From positions 310,001-374,000 of the forward strand of contig NZ_VLLI01000005.1 in assembly GCF_007830615.1 (NCBI RefSeq): a stretch of 64,000 bases of DNA. Reading direction: 5' to 3'. The notes under the pieces are model-generated. The model was not told where the DNA came from and made no database searches. It saw nothing but the letters and a program-made list of their open reading frames with translations. Below, piece after piece: positions 16,755-26,371 of this stretch (its first letter is position 1; every line of letters begins with the position of its first letter). Made by a program: the position numbers and the translations under genes. The stretch is from Mucilaginibacter frigoritolerans. Its GTDB lineage: Bacteria; Bacteroidota; Bacteroidia; Sphingobacteriales; Sphingobacteriaceae.

Positions 16755-17996
16755 ATGAAATATTTTTGTACTATAACCCTGTTAATGATCAACATGCTTT
16801 CGTTGGCACAATCGCCCGATACAACTTTTCTTAAAAATCTGGTAGAATCCCACCAGGAGCTATTTAGTCACATTCTTAATCATCCTACACATAATGAAGT
16901 GCAAATACTTTACACTCAAATAGACAGGGATGAAAACAATGTGCCGCACTTTAAATCATTTAGCTACCGGCTTAACGCTAAACACTATTTTTATCCTGCC
17001 AGCACTGTAAAATTGCCTACAGCTATCTTTGCACTTGAGAAACTAAATGAGTTGAATATACCTCATCTGAATAAAAATACCGTAATGAAAACGGATAGTT
17101 CCTTCGAGGGTGAAACCAGGATGATTCAGGATAGTTCAGCTTATAATTTGTTACCCAGCATTGGTAATTACATCAAAAAAATATTACTGGTAAGCGATAA
17201 TTATGCTTATAACCGGCTTTATGAGTTTGTTGGCCGCGCTGAAATTAATGCAAAATTAAAAAAGTATGGTTTAAACAATACACGCATTATTGGACGATTA
17301 GCTATAGGCGATGGCGGCGATGCCGCAAAACACACTAATGCAATTGATTTTTATAAGGGAGAAAAATTAATCTATCATCAGCCTAGCCAATATGACAATA
17401 ACGATTATCCTATGCATTTGGATAATATGTTACAGGGTAAGGGGTATATTAATGGCAATAATCAGTTAATAATGCAACCATTTGATTTCAGCAACAAAAA
17501 TGTTTATACTATTGCTGATCAGCAAATGGTACTGAAGCGTTTATTGTTCCCCGAGGCTTTTCCGGAAGATGAGCAATTTGATCTGAAACCTACCGATTAC
17601 GATTTTTTGTATCATTATATGAGCATGTTTCCCAACGAGAGCCACTACCCTTCTTATAGTTCGGACTACTATCCTGCTTTTTGTAAATTTCTGTTTTACG
17701 GAGGTGACAGTACTGCTGTAATTAATCCTGATATCAGGATATTTAATAAAGTGGGCGATTCATATGGCTACGATATTGATAATGCTTACTTCGTCGATTT
17801 TAAAAACAAGGTTGAGTTTATACTTACTGCTGTAGTTCAATCAAACGACGATGGTATTTATAACGATGACAAATATGAATATAAAACGATATGCCTTCCT
17901 TTTTTAAAAAACCTCGGTCAGGTAATTTATCAATATGAACTAAATCGACCTAAAAAATATTTACCCGATTTGAAAAAGTTTAAGTTTAGCTATTAG
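16755..17996 (+). CDS. Secreted class A beta-lactamase-like serine hydrolase
   Basis: The protein has 413 residues from ATG 16755, with a signal peptide ending MLSLAQ; the TTG one codon upstream is ignored. The serine hydrolase motifs follow class A order: S83-T-V-K86 and S147-D-N149, each in the right helical context (PASTVKLPTA, LVSDNYAYN). The third motif reads KVG (FNKVGDSYGY) where active beta-lactamases have KTG or KSG. The long middle insertion makes it larger than true class A enzymes. Envelope peptidase or esterase activity is a guess. It is divergent from the btuB promoter. Confidence 0.75.
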   Translation: MKYFCTITLLMINMLSLAQSPDTTFLKNLVESHQELFSHILNHPTHNEVQILYTQIDRDENNVPHFKSFSYRLNAKHYFYPASTVKLPTAIFALEKLNELNIPHLNKNTVMKTDSSFEGETRMIQDSSAYNLLPSIGNYIKKILLVSDNYAYNRLYEFVGRAEINAKLKKYGLNNTRIIGRLAIGDGGDAAKHTNAIDFYKGEKLIYHQPSQYDNNDYPMHLDNMLQGKGYINGNNQLIMQPFDFSNKNVYTIADQQMVLKRLLFPEAFPEDEQFDLKPTDYDFLYHYMSMFPNESHYPSYSSDYYPAFCKFLFYGGDSTAVINPDIRIFNKVGDSYGYDIDNAYFVDFKNKVEFILTAVVQSNDDGIYNDDKYEYKTICLPFLKNLGQVIYQYELNRPKKYLPDLKKFKFSY

Positions 17997-18090
17997 TATA
18001 TTCTTTTAGTGATGTTTTTGTTTAATTTCATTTAAAGAAAACCTCCTGTATTAATGTTTGTTGAAATAATAAACCTCTTTAAACATTATT

Positions 18091-18813
18091 ATGGCAACAA
18101 CAACATTGCAAAGGATAAACGGATACGAACCCGTTTCTGCACATAACAGCATAAATTTAAACTGGTCCGAGCGCTATGTGTCTATAGCTGCGGGCGTACA
18201 ACTTAGCCTTTCAGGAATAAAACATTTATTTAAAAGTCCTTTTACCAGCTTGCTGAAACTTGGAGCAGGCGGTTATTTGTTAAACAGGGGTGTTACCGGG
18301 CATTGTGAATTGTATTCGCAGGCTGGGAAGGTAAATACCGATCCGGTTAATATCAGGATCAAATCTTCCTTTAAAGTAAATAAATCACGAAAGTTTGTTT
18401 ATGAGTTTTGGCGTCAGCTGGATAATTTGCCGTTGTTTATGAATCATTTGAGCCGTGTTAATGTAATTGATGATGAACGCTCCCACTGGGTACTTAAATT
18501 GCCCACCGGAGTTGCCAAAATAAGCTGGGATGCCGAAATTGTAATGGATGTGCCCTACGAACTCATTGGCTGGAGCTCAGTTCCTGGTTCTGCGATTGAT
18601 AATGCCGGTAAAATAAGGTTCAGGGATGCGCAGGATGGCGGAACGCTGATTGATCTGATAATCAGTTATCAGCCCCCTGCCGGAGGATTAGGTGCAGGCC
18701 TTGCCCATGTACTTAACCCTGTGTTCAAAAACATGATTGATGCCGACGTGCAAAATTTTAAGCAGTTTATGGATTTGGAAGATAAAGATGATGTGGTAAT
18801 TATTGTGAACTAG
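18091..18813 (+). CDS. SRPBCC-family protein with N-terminal membrane-associated segment
   Basis: The protein has 240 residues. The C-terminal two thirds (about 90-235) form a SRPBCC/polyketide-cyclase-like lipid-binding domain: KSRKFVYEFWRQLDNLPLFM, HWVLKLP, WDAEIVMDVPYELIGW. The N-terminal part contains a short hydrophobic helix pair (SIAAGVQLSLSG and LLKLGAGGYLLNRG), as in proteins where a DUF2892-like membrane unit precedes SRPBCC. The ligand is unknown. It is monocistronic, with a terminator 40 bases downstream. Confidence 0.75.
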   Translation: MATTTLQRINGYEPVSAHNSINLNWSERYVSIAAGVQLSLSGIKHLFKSPFTSLLKLGAGGYLLNRGVTGHCELYSQAGKVNTDPVNIRIKSSFKVNKSRKFVYEFWRQLDNLPLFMNHLSRVNVIDDERSHWVLKLPTGVAKISWDAEIVMDVPYELIGWSSVPGSAIDNAGKIRFRDAQDGGTLIDLIISYQPPAGGLGAGLAHVLNPVFKNMIDADVQNFKQFMDLEDKDDVVIIVN

Positions 18814-18852
18814 AAGCAATCCAACCATTATCAACAGATTAATTTAAATACT

Positions 18853-18889
18853 AAGGGGCCGCCTCAATAATATGAAGCGGCCTCTTTTA
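18853..18889 (+). terminator. Rho-independent terminator after the SRPBCC gene
   Basis: AGGGGCCGC (18854-18862) pairs with GCGGCCTCT (18877-18885) around a 14-base loop and is followed by a T run. Confidence 0.8.
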
Positions 18890-18954
18890 CTTTTACTTTT
18901 ACTTTTGGGTGATTTACTTTTGATTAGTTTTGATCACTTACTCAAGACTCAAAA

Positions 18955-19647
18955 ATGGCTCCGATTACTATAAACATAGATTCTATTGAATTTCTGAAAG
19001 ATCTCTCCAAAAACAATAACCGCGAATGGTTCAATACCTATAAAGACCGCTATGTTGAAGCACAGAATAATATTGTTGCCTTTGCTGATGCCCTGATTAT
19101 AGAAATGAACAGGCATGATCAAATCGAAACCGCCTCAGGTAAAAAAAGCTTATTCCGGATTTATAAAGATGTACGTTTTTCAAAAGATAAAATGCCATAT
19201 AATACCCATTGGAGCGGATCTTTAAAAAGGGCTACTAAAAAGCTTAGAGGCGGTTATTATTTTAGGCTTGAACCAGGAAATTCATTTATTGCTGCCGGTT
19301 TTTTCGGGCCTGAACCAAACGATATGAAAAGGATAAGGCAGGATATTGATGCCAATTATGAAGACTGGGGAAAACTGCTTGCTAACCCAGCACTGGTAAA
19401 AACATTTGGGAAAATGAGAGGAGCGCAGATCAAATCCGCTCCGCGGGGATATGCAAAAGATCATCCTGCAATTGATCTCTTACAGTATAAACAGTTTTTG
19501 TTTAAGTACGAATTTAGTGATGAGGAGATACTCAACTCCGATTTTTTATTTAAGGTGAATGCAATATTTAAAAATATGCGCCCTTTTTTAGATTATATGA
19601 GTGAGGTATTATCAACCGATGCCAATGGTATATCTATTTTAGATTGA
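18955..19647 (+). CDS. DUF2461 domain-containing protein
   Basis: This is a 230-residue cytosolic protein of the DUF2461/TIGR02453 family. Its marks are FLKDLSKNNNREWFNTYKD at the N-terminus, LFRIYKDVRFSKDKMPYNTH in the middle, and GGYYFRLEPGNSFIAAGFF. The family's biochemical role is unknown. It begins at ATG 18955 after a terminator and ends against a bidirectional terminator shared with rplT. Confidence 0.85.
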   Translation: MAPITINIDSIEFLKDLSKNNNREWFNTYKDRYVEAQNNIVAFADALIIEMNRHDQIETASGKKSLFRIYKDVRFSKDKMPYNTHWSGSLKRATKKLRGGYYFRLEPGNSFIAAGFFGPEPNDMKRIRQDIDANYEDWGKLLANPALVKTFGKMRGAQIKSAPRGYAKDHPAIDLLQYKQFLFKYEFSDEEILNSDFLFKVNAIFKNMRPFLDYMSEVLSTDANGISILD

Positions 19648-19673
19648 TATTGTATAGATGGTGAGGCCTAAAA

Positions 19674-19713
19674 GCAAAAAAAGCTGTCTCTTTTTACAGA
19701 GACAACTTTTTTC
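19674..19713. terminator. Bidirectional terminator between DUF2461 and rplT genes
   Basis: TGTCTC / GAGACA flanked by A and T runs on both sides (AAAAAAG ... CTTTTTT) can end the plus-strand DUF2461 transcript and the minus-strand thrS-infC-rpmI-rplT transcript. Confidence 0.85.
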
Positions 19714-19739
19714 CTTGTTTTTAAAACGATATTTTTAAA

Positions 19740-20084
19740 TTATTTTACTGCATCAACAACTGCTTTAAAAGCATCCGGATGATTCATAGCTAAATCAGCT
19801 AATACCTTACGGTTTAAACCAATTTCTTTTGCTGTTAATTTACCCATTAATTGAGAGTAAGAAATTCCGTGCTGACGGGCACCAGCGTTAATACGTTGGA
19901 TCCATAAAGCTCTGAACTCTCTTTTCTTGGTTTTACGGTCGCGGTAAGCGTACTGTAAGCCTTTTTCAACTGTGTTTTTAGCAACGGTATACACCTTGCT
20001 ACGTGAACCCCAATAGCCTTTGGCTAGGTTCATGATTTTTTTCCGGCGTCTTCTCGACGCTACTGCGTTAACTGAACGTGGCAT
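19740..20084 (-). CDS. rplT: 50S ribosomal protein L20
   Basis: L20 (bL20) binds 23S rRNA early in large-subunit assembly. It has 114 residues, highly basic N-terminus ([20 protein letters not shown]), [20 protein letters not shown] and [16 protein letters not shown], all diagnostic. It is the last gene of the thrS-infC-rpmI-rplT row, the arrangement found in most bacteria. L20 often represses its own operon through the mRNA leader; I did not identify such a site here. Confidence 0.98.
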   Translation of the reverse strand: MPRSVNAVASRRRRKKIMNLAKGYWGSRSKVYTVAKNTVEKGLQYAYRDRKTKKREFRALWIQRINAGARQHGISYSQLMGKLTAKEIGLNRKVLADLAMNHPDAFKAVVDAVK

Positions 20085-20160
20085 GATTTTGTTTTTTGGT
20101 AGTGAGTGCCAGTTTTAATACTGAACTTTAAACTCTAATACCTGGTTAAAAAATTGTTAA

Positions 20161-20361
20161 TTACTTACCTATGCAAAGCATACGTTTTACGTTACCCATG
20201 TCAGCATCAGAAACTAAACTGGTGTGAGTAAGGTTACGCTTACGTTTTGTCGACATCTTGGTTAAGATGTGGCTTTTGTAGGCGTTCTTCCTGGTGATTT
20301 TACCTGTTCCAGTAAGCTTAAAGCGCTTTTTGGCACTGGAATTGGTCTTCATTTTTGGCAT
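20161..20361 (-). CDS. rpmI: 50S ribosomal protein L35
   Basis: This is bL35, 66 residues, with the characteristic [20 protein letters not shown] start and strongly basic body ([20 protein letters not shown]). It lies between infC (about 110 bases upstream) and rplT (76 bases downstream) in the conserved translation operon. Confidence 0.97.
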   Translation of the reverse strand: MPKMKTNSSAKKRFKLTGTGKITRKNAYKSHILTKMSTKRKRNLTHTSLVSDADMGNVKRMLCIGK

Positions 20362-20471
20362 AACCGTCTGTATATGTATTTATTTAATTAATTCTTTTTT
20401 TTAGAACTGAGATTTGGGACGTGAGATTTGAGAATTCTTTTGTCTCACATCTCCAATCTAATATCTCACAT

Positions 20472-21038
20472 CTATTTCTTCGCTCCCTTAGGGGTAACGG
20501 TTAAAAACATGCGTTTACCTTCAAGCTTTGGTAATTGCTCCACCTTACCCACTTCTTCAAGCGCCTGTGCAAAACGCAATAGTAATATTTCACCCTGCTC
20601 TTTGTAAACAATTGCACGCCCTTTAAAGTGTACGTAAGCTCTTACCTTTTCGCCCGCTTCCAAAAACTTAATGGCATGCTTTAATTTAAATTCAAAGTCA
20701 TGATCATCGGTATTCGGTCCGAAACGGATTTCTTTGATAACGGTCTGCTTGGCGTTACTTTTAATTTCCTTTAACTTTTTCTTCTGCTCGTAAATAAACT
20801 TGTTATAGTCTGTTACTTTACAAACAGGAGGCACCGCATTGGGAGATATCTCTACCAGATCCAATTCCTGCTCCTCTGCTATTGCCAGGGCATCCCGTAG
20901 TGAATAAACTCCCTGCTCCACATTATCGCCCACAAGGCGAACTTCCTGAGCACGGATAAATTGATTGATGTTGTGTTCAGCTTCCTTTTTCTTAAATGGT
21001 AGCCTTGGTCCTCTGTTGAAAGGTTTGTTTAATGCCAA
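20472..21038 (-). CDS. infC: Translation initiation factor IF-3 (TTG start)
   Basis: IF-3 binds the 30S subunit and enforces correct start-codon choice. The reading frame has 188 residues starting at TTG 21038, one base after the thrS stop. The conserved N-domain ([36 protein letters not shown]), the linker ([11 protein letters not shown]) and the C-domain ([20 protein letters not shown]) are all present. There is no ATG in the correct region. A non-AUG start is a hallmark of infC in many bacteria and lets IF-3 lower its own translation. Confidence 0.96.
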   Translation of the reverse strand: MALNKPFNRGPRLPFKKKEAEHNINQFIRAQEVRLVGDNVEQGVYSLRDALAIAEEQELDLVEISPNAVPPVCKVTDYNKFIYEQKKKLKEIKSNAKQTVIKEIRFGPNTDDHDFEFKLKHAIKFLEAGEKVRAYVHFKGRAIVYKEQGEILLLRFAQALEEVGKVEQLPKLEGKRMFLTVTPKGAKK

Positions 21039-21039
21039 T

Positions 21040-22965
21040 TTATACTGTTATTTCTTTAATTATTTGTTTTTTAAATTCCTCTATGCTCATACTTCCCAAA
21101 TCACCCTGGCCATGTCTCCTTACAGAAACCAAGCCTTCGGCTGCTTCTTTTTCACCAACAATCAGCATATAGGGGATTTTTTTGACTTCAGCATCACGTA
21201 TCTTACGTCCTATTTTCTCATCCCTGAAATCAATAAGCCCGCAAATATCGGAATCTTTTAATGATTCTGAAAGTTTTTTTGCATAATCTTCATATTTTTC
21301 TGAAATAGGCAAAATAATAAACTGCTCAGGCGATAACCACAACGGGAAATTACCAGCGCAATGTTCAATCAATACGGCAATAAACCTTTCCAATGAGCCG
21401 AATGGCGCCCTGTGAATCATTACCGGGCGGTGTTTCTGGTTATCGCTTCCGGTGTATTCCAGTTCAAAACGCTCAGGTAAATTGTAGTCAACCTGTATAG
21501 TTCCCAGCTGCCATTTTCTGCCTAAAGCATCCTTCACCATAAAATCAAGCTTAGGGCCGTAAAACGCTGCTTCACCTAATTCTACAACAGTTTTTAATCC
21601 TTTTTCTTCAGCAGCCTCTATAATAGCTGATTCGGCCAGCGCCCAGTTTTCATCAGTGCCAATATACTTGGCCTTATTTTCCGGGTCGCGAAGTGATACC
21701 TGTGCAGTATAGTTTTCAAAGCCCAGGGCTGTAAATACGTATAATACCAGGTCAATTACTTTTTTAAATTCTTCTTTTACCTGGTCAGGACGGCAAAATA
21801 AGTGCGCATCATCCTGAGTAAATCCACGTACACGGGTTAAGCCATGCAGCTCGCCGCTTTGTTCATAACGGTAAACAGTACCAAACTCCGCATAACGTAC
21901 CGGAAGATCCTTGTACGAACGTGGCTTGGTTTTATACATTTCGCAGTGATGCGGGCAGTTCATCGGTTTTAAGAAGAACTCCTCACCTTCCTGCGGTGTT
22001 TTTATAGGTTGAAAAGAATCCGCACCATATTTTTCATAGTGGCCCGAAGTTACATACAGGTTTTTATGACCAATGTGCGGTGAAATTACCTGCTCGTAGC
22101 CAGCCTTTACCTGTGCTTTTTGCAGAAAATTTGTAAGGCGTTCGCGCAATGCAGCTCCTTTAGGTAACCATAATGGCAGGCCCATGCCTACCTTTTCAGA
22201 AAAGGCAAACAGTTCCATTTCTTTACCCAGCTTGCGGTGGTCGCGTTTTTTGGCTTCCTCCAGCAATTGCAGGTATTCGGTAAGCTCACTCGCTTTAGGG
22301 AAAGTTACGCCATAAATACGGGTAAGCTGTTTACGGCTCTCATCGCCGCGCCAGTAAGCACCGGCAACGCTCATCAGTTTTACAGCCTTTATAAAGCCTG
22401 TATTAGGGATGTGCGGCCCGCGGCACAGATCGGTAAAGTTACCTTGTGTATAAAAGGTAATAGAGCCATCAGGCAGATCCTTAATCAGGTCGAGCTTGTA
22501 CTCATCGCCTTTTTCGGTAAAATATTCAATAGCATCGGCTTTGCTAACTGGTTTGCGTACAAATTCTTCTTTGGTTTTAGCCAGTTCCAGAATTTTGTCT
22601 TCTATCTTTTTAAATTCTTCTGATGAAAATTCGCGATCACCAAAATCAACATCATAGTAAAAGCCGGTTTCAATTGCCGGACCGATACCAAATTTAGTGC
22701 CCGGATAAAGCGCTTCCAAAGCCTCGGCCATTAAGTGGGCCGATGAATGCCAGAAGGTTGATTTACCCTGCAGATCGTTCCAGGTTAACAGTTTAATAGA
22801 GGCATCCTGCTCAATAGCACGACCTGCATCCCAAACCTGTCCGTTTACTTCTGCTGCTAATACGTTTCTTGCTAATCCTTCAGAGATCGACTGTGCGATT
22901 TGAAAGGAACTTGCTCCTTTTTCATACTGACGTACAGAACCATCAGGGAGAGTAATGTTAATCAT
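21040..22965 (-). CDS. thrS: Threonyl-tRNA synthetase
   Basis: This is a class II aminoacyl-tRNA synthetase of 641 residues. It has a TGS domain at the N-terminus ([17 protein letters not shown]), the editing domain with [16 protein letters not shown], the zinc/catalytic core ([20 protein letters not shown], motif 2 [20 protein letters not shown], motif 3 [11 protein letters not shown]) and the anticodon-binding C-terminal domain. It heads the thrS-infC-rpmI-rplT operon with a one-base gap to infC. A small inverted repeat (ATCAC / GTGAT) is visible in the leader near 23009-23025; I do not see a T-box. Confidence 0.98.
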   Translation of the reverse strand: MINITLPDGSVRQYEKGASSFQIAQSISEGLARNVLAAEVNGQVWDAGRAIEQDASIKLLTWNDLQGKSTFWHSSAHLMAEALEALYPGTKFGIGPAIETGFYYDVDFGDREFSSEEFKKIEDKILELAKTKEEFVRKPVSKADAIEYFTEKGDEYKLDLIKDLPDGSITFYTQGNFTDLCRGPHIPNTGFIKAVKLMSVAGAYWRGDESRKQLTRIYGVTFPKASELTEYLQLLEEAKKRDHRKLGKEMELFAFSEKVGMGLPLWLPKGAALRERLTNFLQKAQVKAGYEQVISPHIGHKNLYVTSGHYEKYGADSFQPIKTPQEGEEFFLKPMNCPHHCEMYKTKPRSYKDLPVRYAEFGTVYRYEQSGELHGLTRVRGFTQDDAHLFCRPDQVKEEFKKVIDLVLYVFTALGFENYTAQVSLRDPENKAKYIGTDENWALAESAIIEAAEEKGLKTVVELGEAAFYGPKLDFMVKDALGRKWQLGTIQVDYNLPERFELEYTGSDNQKHRPVMIHRAPFGSLERFIAVLIEHCAGNFPLWLSPEQFIILPISEKYEDYAKKLSESLKDSDICGLIDFRDEKIGRKIRDAEVKKIPYMLIVGEKEAAEGLVSVRRHGQGDLGSMSIEEFKKQIIKEITV

Positions 22966-23126
22966 CTACAACTATGATTTAAATTTTATAATTTGTGTTA
23001 CTTGTTTAATCACCTACCAAGTGATCTTTAATTTTTGTGGTGCGAATTTAAGGAATTATTTTGAAAGGGATGTGTTGATATTGTAATGATTTTTAGAGGA
23101 TAATTTTGATGTTGTAGCCAACAAGA

Positions 23127-23146
23127 GTAAGTGGCCGGCCACTTAC
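23127..23146. repeat. Perfect 20-bp palindrome in an intergenic region
   Basis: GTAAGTGGCCGGCCACTTAC is fully self-complementary. It lies 85 bases beyond the 3' end of the LutA-like gene and 160 bases upstream of thrS. It is not followed by a T run on either strand, so it is not a standard terminator. It may be a protein-binding site. Confidence 0.7.
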
Positions 23147-23230
23147 CGGTAAGTATTCTTTGTTTTTATTTTGGTGCTATAATCTTGACCTCATTAATTC
23201 CGCAATCGAAATTCCGACTTCCGCAATCCC

Positions 23231-23959
23231 CTATACATTCCCCCATCCCATCGCCAAAACATCAGCCAGGTGGTAAGTTTTAATGGGAAGGTTGTTTTTG
23301 TCGATATAGCTTTGAAGGTGCATTAAGCAGGATGCATCGGTGGAGATAATATATTCTGCTTCTGCCTCAAGCGCATTGTCAACCTTTTGTTGCGCCATGG
23401 CTGTTGATATGGCATCAAACTTAACGGCAAAAGTACCGCCAAATCCACAGCAGGTTTCATTGTCCATCAAATCTACCAGATCCAATCCCAGTACTTTTGA
23501 TAACAGCTGACGTGGTTCGGTTTTAATTTTGCATTCGCGTAAGGCAGCGCAGCTATCGTGATAAACGGCTTTACCGTCCAGCTCGGCACCAAAATAGTCA
23601 ACCTGTAAAATATTCACCAGGAAGTCTGAAAGCTCATAGATATTGCCCTGCACATTGCGGCATTTGTTGTGTACGGCGGTATTGGTAAACAGATCGTTAT
23701 AATAGTTTTTCACCATGCCGGTGCAGGAGGCCGATGGGGTTACAATTACGCTATCGGTAGGAAAATCATTTAAAAATTTGCTACCTATTGCTTTGGCATC
23801 GTCCCAAAAACCGGCGTTAAAGGCAGGCTGGCCGCAACAGGTTTGCGATGGATTGTAGTTGACTGTGCATCCTGCTTTTTGAAGTACTTTTACGGTATTA
23901 AAGGCAGTTTCAGGAAATAATTGATCAATAAAACAAGGAATAAACAGTTCAATATTCAT
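23231..23959 (-). CDS. LutA/YkgE-like (Fe-S)-binding protein with two CCG domains
   Basis: This is a protein of 242 residues from ATG 23959 (MNIELFIPC). It has two cysteine-rich CCG repeats: TCCGQPAFNAGF near residue 40 and TCCGFGGTFAVK near residue 187, as in LutA/YkgE and heterodisulfide reductase subunit B-type proteins. In lactate utilisation LutA works with LutB and LutC, but neither is adjacent, so it may act with partners encoded elsewhere. It is followed at some distance by a perfect palindrome. Confidence 0.85.
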   Translation of the reverse strand: MNIELFIPCFIDQLFPETAFNTVKVLQKAGCTVNYNPSQTCCGQPAFNAGFWDDAKAIGSKFLNDFPTDSVIVTPSASCTGMVKNYYNDLFTNTAVHNKCRNVQGNIYELSDFLVNILQVDYFGAELDGKAVYHDSCAALRECKIKTEPRQLLSKVLGLDLVDLMDNETCCGFGGTFAVKFDAISTAMAQQKVDNALEAEAEYIISTDASCLMHLQSYIDKNNLPIKTYHLADVLAMGWGNV

Positions 23960-24096
23960 CAGCAATAATTAAAGGCGCTAAATTCCGAATTTTCCTTAAG
24001 CTTTCTATCCTTTACGGGTAAAGAAAATAAAAGGAATATTTTGGATCAGATAAATATACAAATACCGGGAGGATTTGTGTGGAGTATTGCAGATTA

Positions 24097-24612
24097 TTAG
24101 GTTTTCTTTATTTCATAGTGATAAAAAGATCTGTATTCACCCTGTTCAAAATACTCCTGCGTAAACCCCAGTTTTTCAATTACCCTTATGGATGCATCGT
24201 TACCTGCCTGTATACTGGTTACAATACGTTGTATATCCAGTTTATTAAAGCCGAATTCAATAAAAGCACGCCCAGCTTCAGTAGCAAATCCGCGACTCCA
24301 GTAAGGTTTTGCAATATAAAGTCCCAATGATGCCTCGCCTGCGATCGGACTGCCATCTTTATCAAAATGTGGATAAATTCCGCATCGGCCTACGTATTTA
24401 TTTTCTGGCTTATAAATGGTGGCCCACATAGCTAAATTATTCGGAGCGCGTACCAAACCCGGTAGGAATCGGTTTTCGGCTTCTTCGCGGGTACGCGGCT
24501 TTCCACCCACATAGCGGCGCACATCCGGGTCCATCTCCATAGCACAATAAGCATCTATATCTCTCAGCTCCTGCTGCCTGAATAATAGCCTCTCTGTTTC
24601 CAATAAGATCAT
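24097..24612 (-). CDS. GNAT family N-acetyltransferase (RimJ/RimL type)
   Basis: This is a 171-residue acetyltransferase with the RimJ/RimL-type layout: LETERLLFRQQELRDIDAYC at the N-terminus, GRCGIYPHFD, and the acetyl-CoA-binding motif region GLYIAKPYWSRGFATEAGRA, ending with NDASIRVIEKLGFTQE. Substrates in this group include ribosomal protein N-termini, antibiotics and small amines; none can be assigned. It is a single gene, divergent from the carboxylesterase. Confidence 0.88.
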   Translation of the reverse strand: MILLETERLLFRQQELRDIDAYCAMEMDPDVRRYVGGKPRTREEAENRFLPGLVRAPNNLAMWATIYKPENKYVGRCGIYPHFDKDGSPIAGEASLGLYIAKPYWSRGFATEAGRAFIEFGFNKLDIQRIVTSIQAGNDASIRVIEKLGFTQEYFEQGEYRSFYHYEIKKT

Positions 24613-24731
24613 TTATGATATTGATGTTTAGTTTTTAAATAATTGATTATTATTGTTACATAATGGGACATTGGTAATTTATAAATTTACAATACAGTTT
24701 CATTTCCTCCATATCAATTTTAAACCAATTT

Positions 24732-26312
24732 ATGAGAACTTATTTTAGTTTTTTAACGCTCCTGATATTTATGATGAGCAGCGCAATGGCACAAAACAAT
24801 CCGCAGGTTAAAATCAGCAATGGCACTTTAGAAGGCACCTTCAATGCTGCTACCGGCATCAATAGCTTTAAGGGCGTTCCGTATGCATTACCACCGGTGG
24901 GCGATCTGCGCTGGAAAGAACCGCAGCCTGCTGCCAACTGGACAGGCGTACGCAAGGCTGATCATTTTGGCCATATGGCGATGCAAAAGCATGTTTTTAG
25001 CGATATGATATTCCGCGGAGATACCACCAGCGAAGACTGTTTATACCTTAATGTATGGGTGCCTGCAAAACAATCAGCCAAAAAACTACCTGTGTTAGTA
25101 TATTTTTATGGCGGAGGATTTGTTGCCGGTGATGGTTCAGAAACTCGCTATGATGGTGAAAGTATGGCACAAAAAGGAATTATTGCCATAACTGTAAATT
25201 ACCGTTTGGGCATATTCGGCTTTTTCTCCCATCCTGAATTAACCAAAGAATCGGCACACCATTCATCCGGAAATTATGGTTTGCTGGATCAAAATGCGGC
25301 CCTACGTTGGGTGCAAGCCAATATAACCACCTTTGGTGGCGACCCTAAACTGGTAACTATAGCAGGCGAGTCGGCAGGTTCTATTTCTGTATCTGCACAG
25401 ATGGCCTCTCCCCTTTCAAAAGATTTAATTAACGGTGCAATTGGCGAAAGCGGCGCTATGATTAAACCGACCGCTCCGGCTATACCATTGGCCGAGGGAG
25501 AACAAAATGGTGTAAATCTGGCTACAAATTTAAACGCAAACTCGTTGGCCGACCTACGCGCTTTTCCAGCGGCGCAATTACTTGATTATGCATCAAAACC
25601 AGGCAATTTCAGGCTGGCAGCAACGGTGGATGGTTATTTTCTGCCAAAAACACCTGCTGCCATTTTTGAGGCAGGAGAACAAGCTCATGTGCCCTTGCTG
25701 GTTGGCTGGAACTCTACCGAAGTACCTTATCAGGCGCTGATGGGTGGAGATATGCCAACACCAGAAAATTATGCTGCAAAGGTAAAGCAGCAGTTTGGGG
25801 ATAATGCTGCAGAGGTTTTAAAACTCTATCCCGGAACAACACAAGAAGAGGTAATTAAATCGGCCACTGCATTAGCCAGCGACAGATTTATAGCCTACAG
25901 CACCTGGAAATGGGCCGACTTACAAACAAAAACCGGAACTAAACCGGTATACCGTTACTTATTTTCATGTCCAAGACCCCCGGAAGTTAATCCTGTTTCT
26001 ATCTTTAATAAATTGCCACCAGCATTGGTAGGTGCCTCACACGCATCAGAAATTGAGTTTGCAATGGGCAACCTGCAATACAATAAAGTTTACGCATGGA
26101 CACCTGTTGATTATAGTGTATCGGCAGCTATGCAAAACTACTTTGCCAACTTTGTTAAAACGGGCAATCCGAATGCAGCAGGTTTACCTGTGTGGACACC
26201 AAATACCAATGGCAGTGTGGTAAAGTTCATCAATATCAATTCTAACACCGAGCTTCAAACAGAAACCAACGGTGCTCGTTATTTGTTTCTGGATAAGTTT
26301 TACAGTAAATAA
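24732..26312 (+). CDS. Secreted type B carboxylesterase
   Basis: This is a 526-residue carboxylesterase/para-nitrobenzyl-esterase-type protein (PF00135) with a signal peptide ending SSAMAQ. The nucleophile is Ser214 in GESAGS, the oxyanion hole is FYGGGF (125-130), and EDCLYLNVW (101-109) is the second family signature. The catalytic histidine is probably in ASHASEIEF near residue 437. It hydrolyses carboxylic esters, probably in the periplasm or outside the cell; the natural substrate is unknown. Confidence 0.92.
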   Translation: MRTYFSFLTLLIFMMSSAMAQNNPQVKISNGTLEGTFNAATGINSFKGVPYALPPVGDLRWKEPQPAANWTGVRKADHFGHMAMQKHVFSDMIFRGDTTSEDCLYLNVWVPAKQSAKKLPVLVYFYGGGFVAGDGSETRYDGESMAQKGIIAITVNYRLGIFGFFSHPELTKESAHHSSGNYGLLDQNAALRWVQANITTFGGDPKLVTIAGESAGSISVSAQMASPLSKDLINGAIGESGAMIKPTAPAIPLAEGEQNGVNLATNLNANSLADLRAFPAAQLLDYASKPGNFRLAATVDGYFLPKTPAAIFEAGEQAHVPLLVGWNSTEVPYQALMGGDMPTPENYAAKVKQQFGDNAAEVLKLYPGTTQEEVIKSATALASDRFIAYSTWKWADLQTKTGTKPVYRYLFSCPRPPEVNPVSIFNKLPPALVGASHASEIEFAMGNLQYNKVYAWTPVDYSVSAAMQNYFANFVKTGNPNAAGLPVWTPNTNGSVVKFININSNTELQTETNGARYLFLDKFYSK

Positions 26313-26371
26313 AATATCAATATTAAAGCGATGGGTTTAAAACCCGTCGCTTTGAATAATTACTCATCAAC

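Noticed and set aside
22237..22623. Long 128-codon frame opposite thrS
   Set aside because: It lies entirely within the well-conserved thrS gene and is a shadow frame. The same applies to the frames opposite kdsA, the GH13 gene, the RND pump and the ACT and SDR genes.
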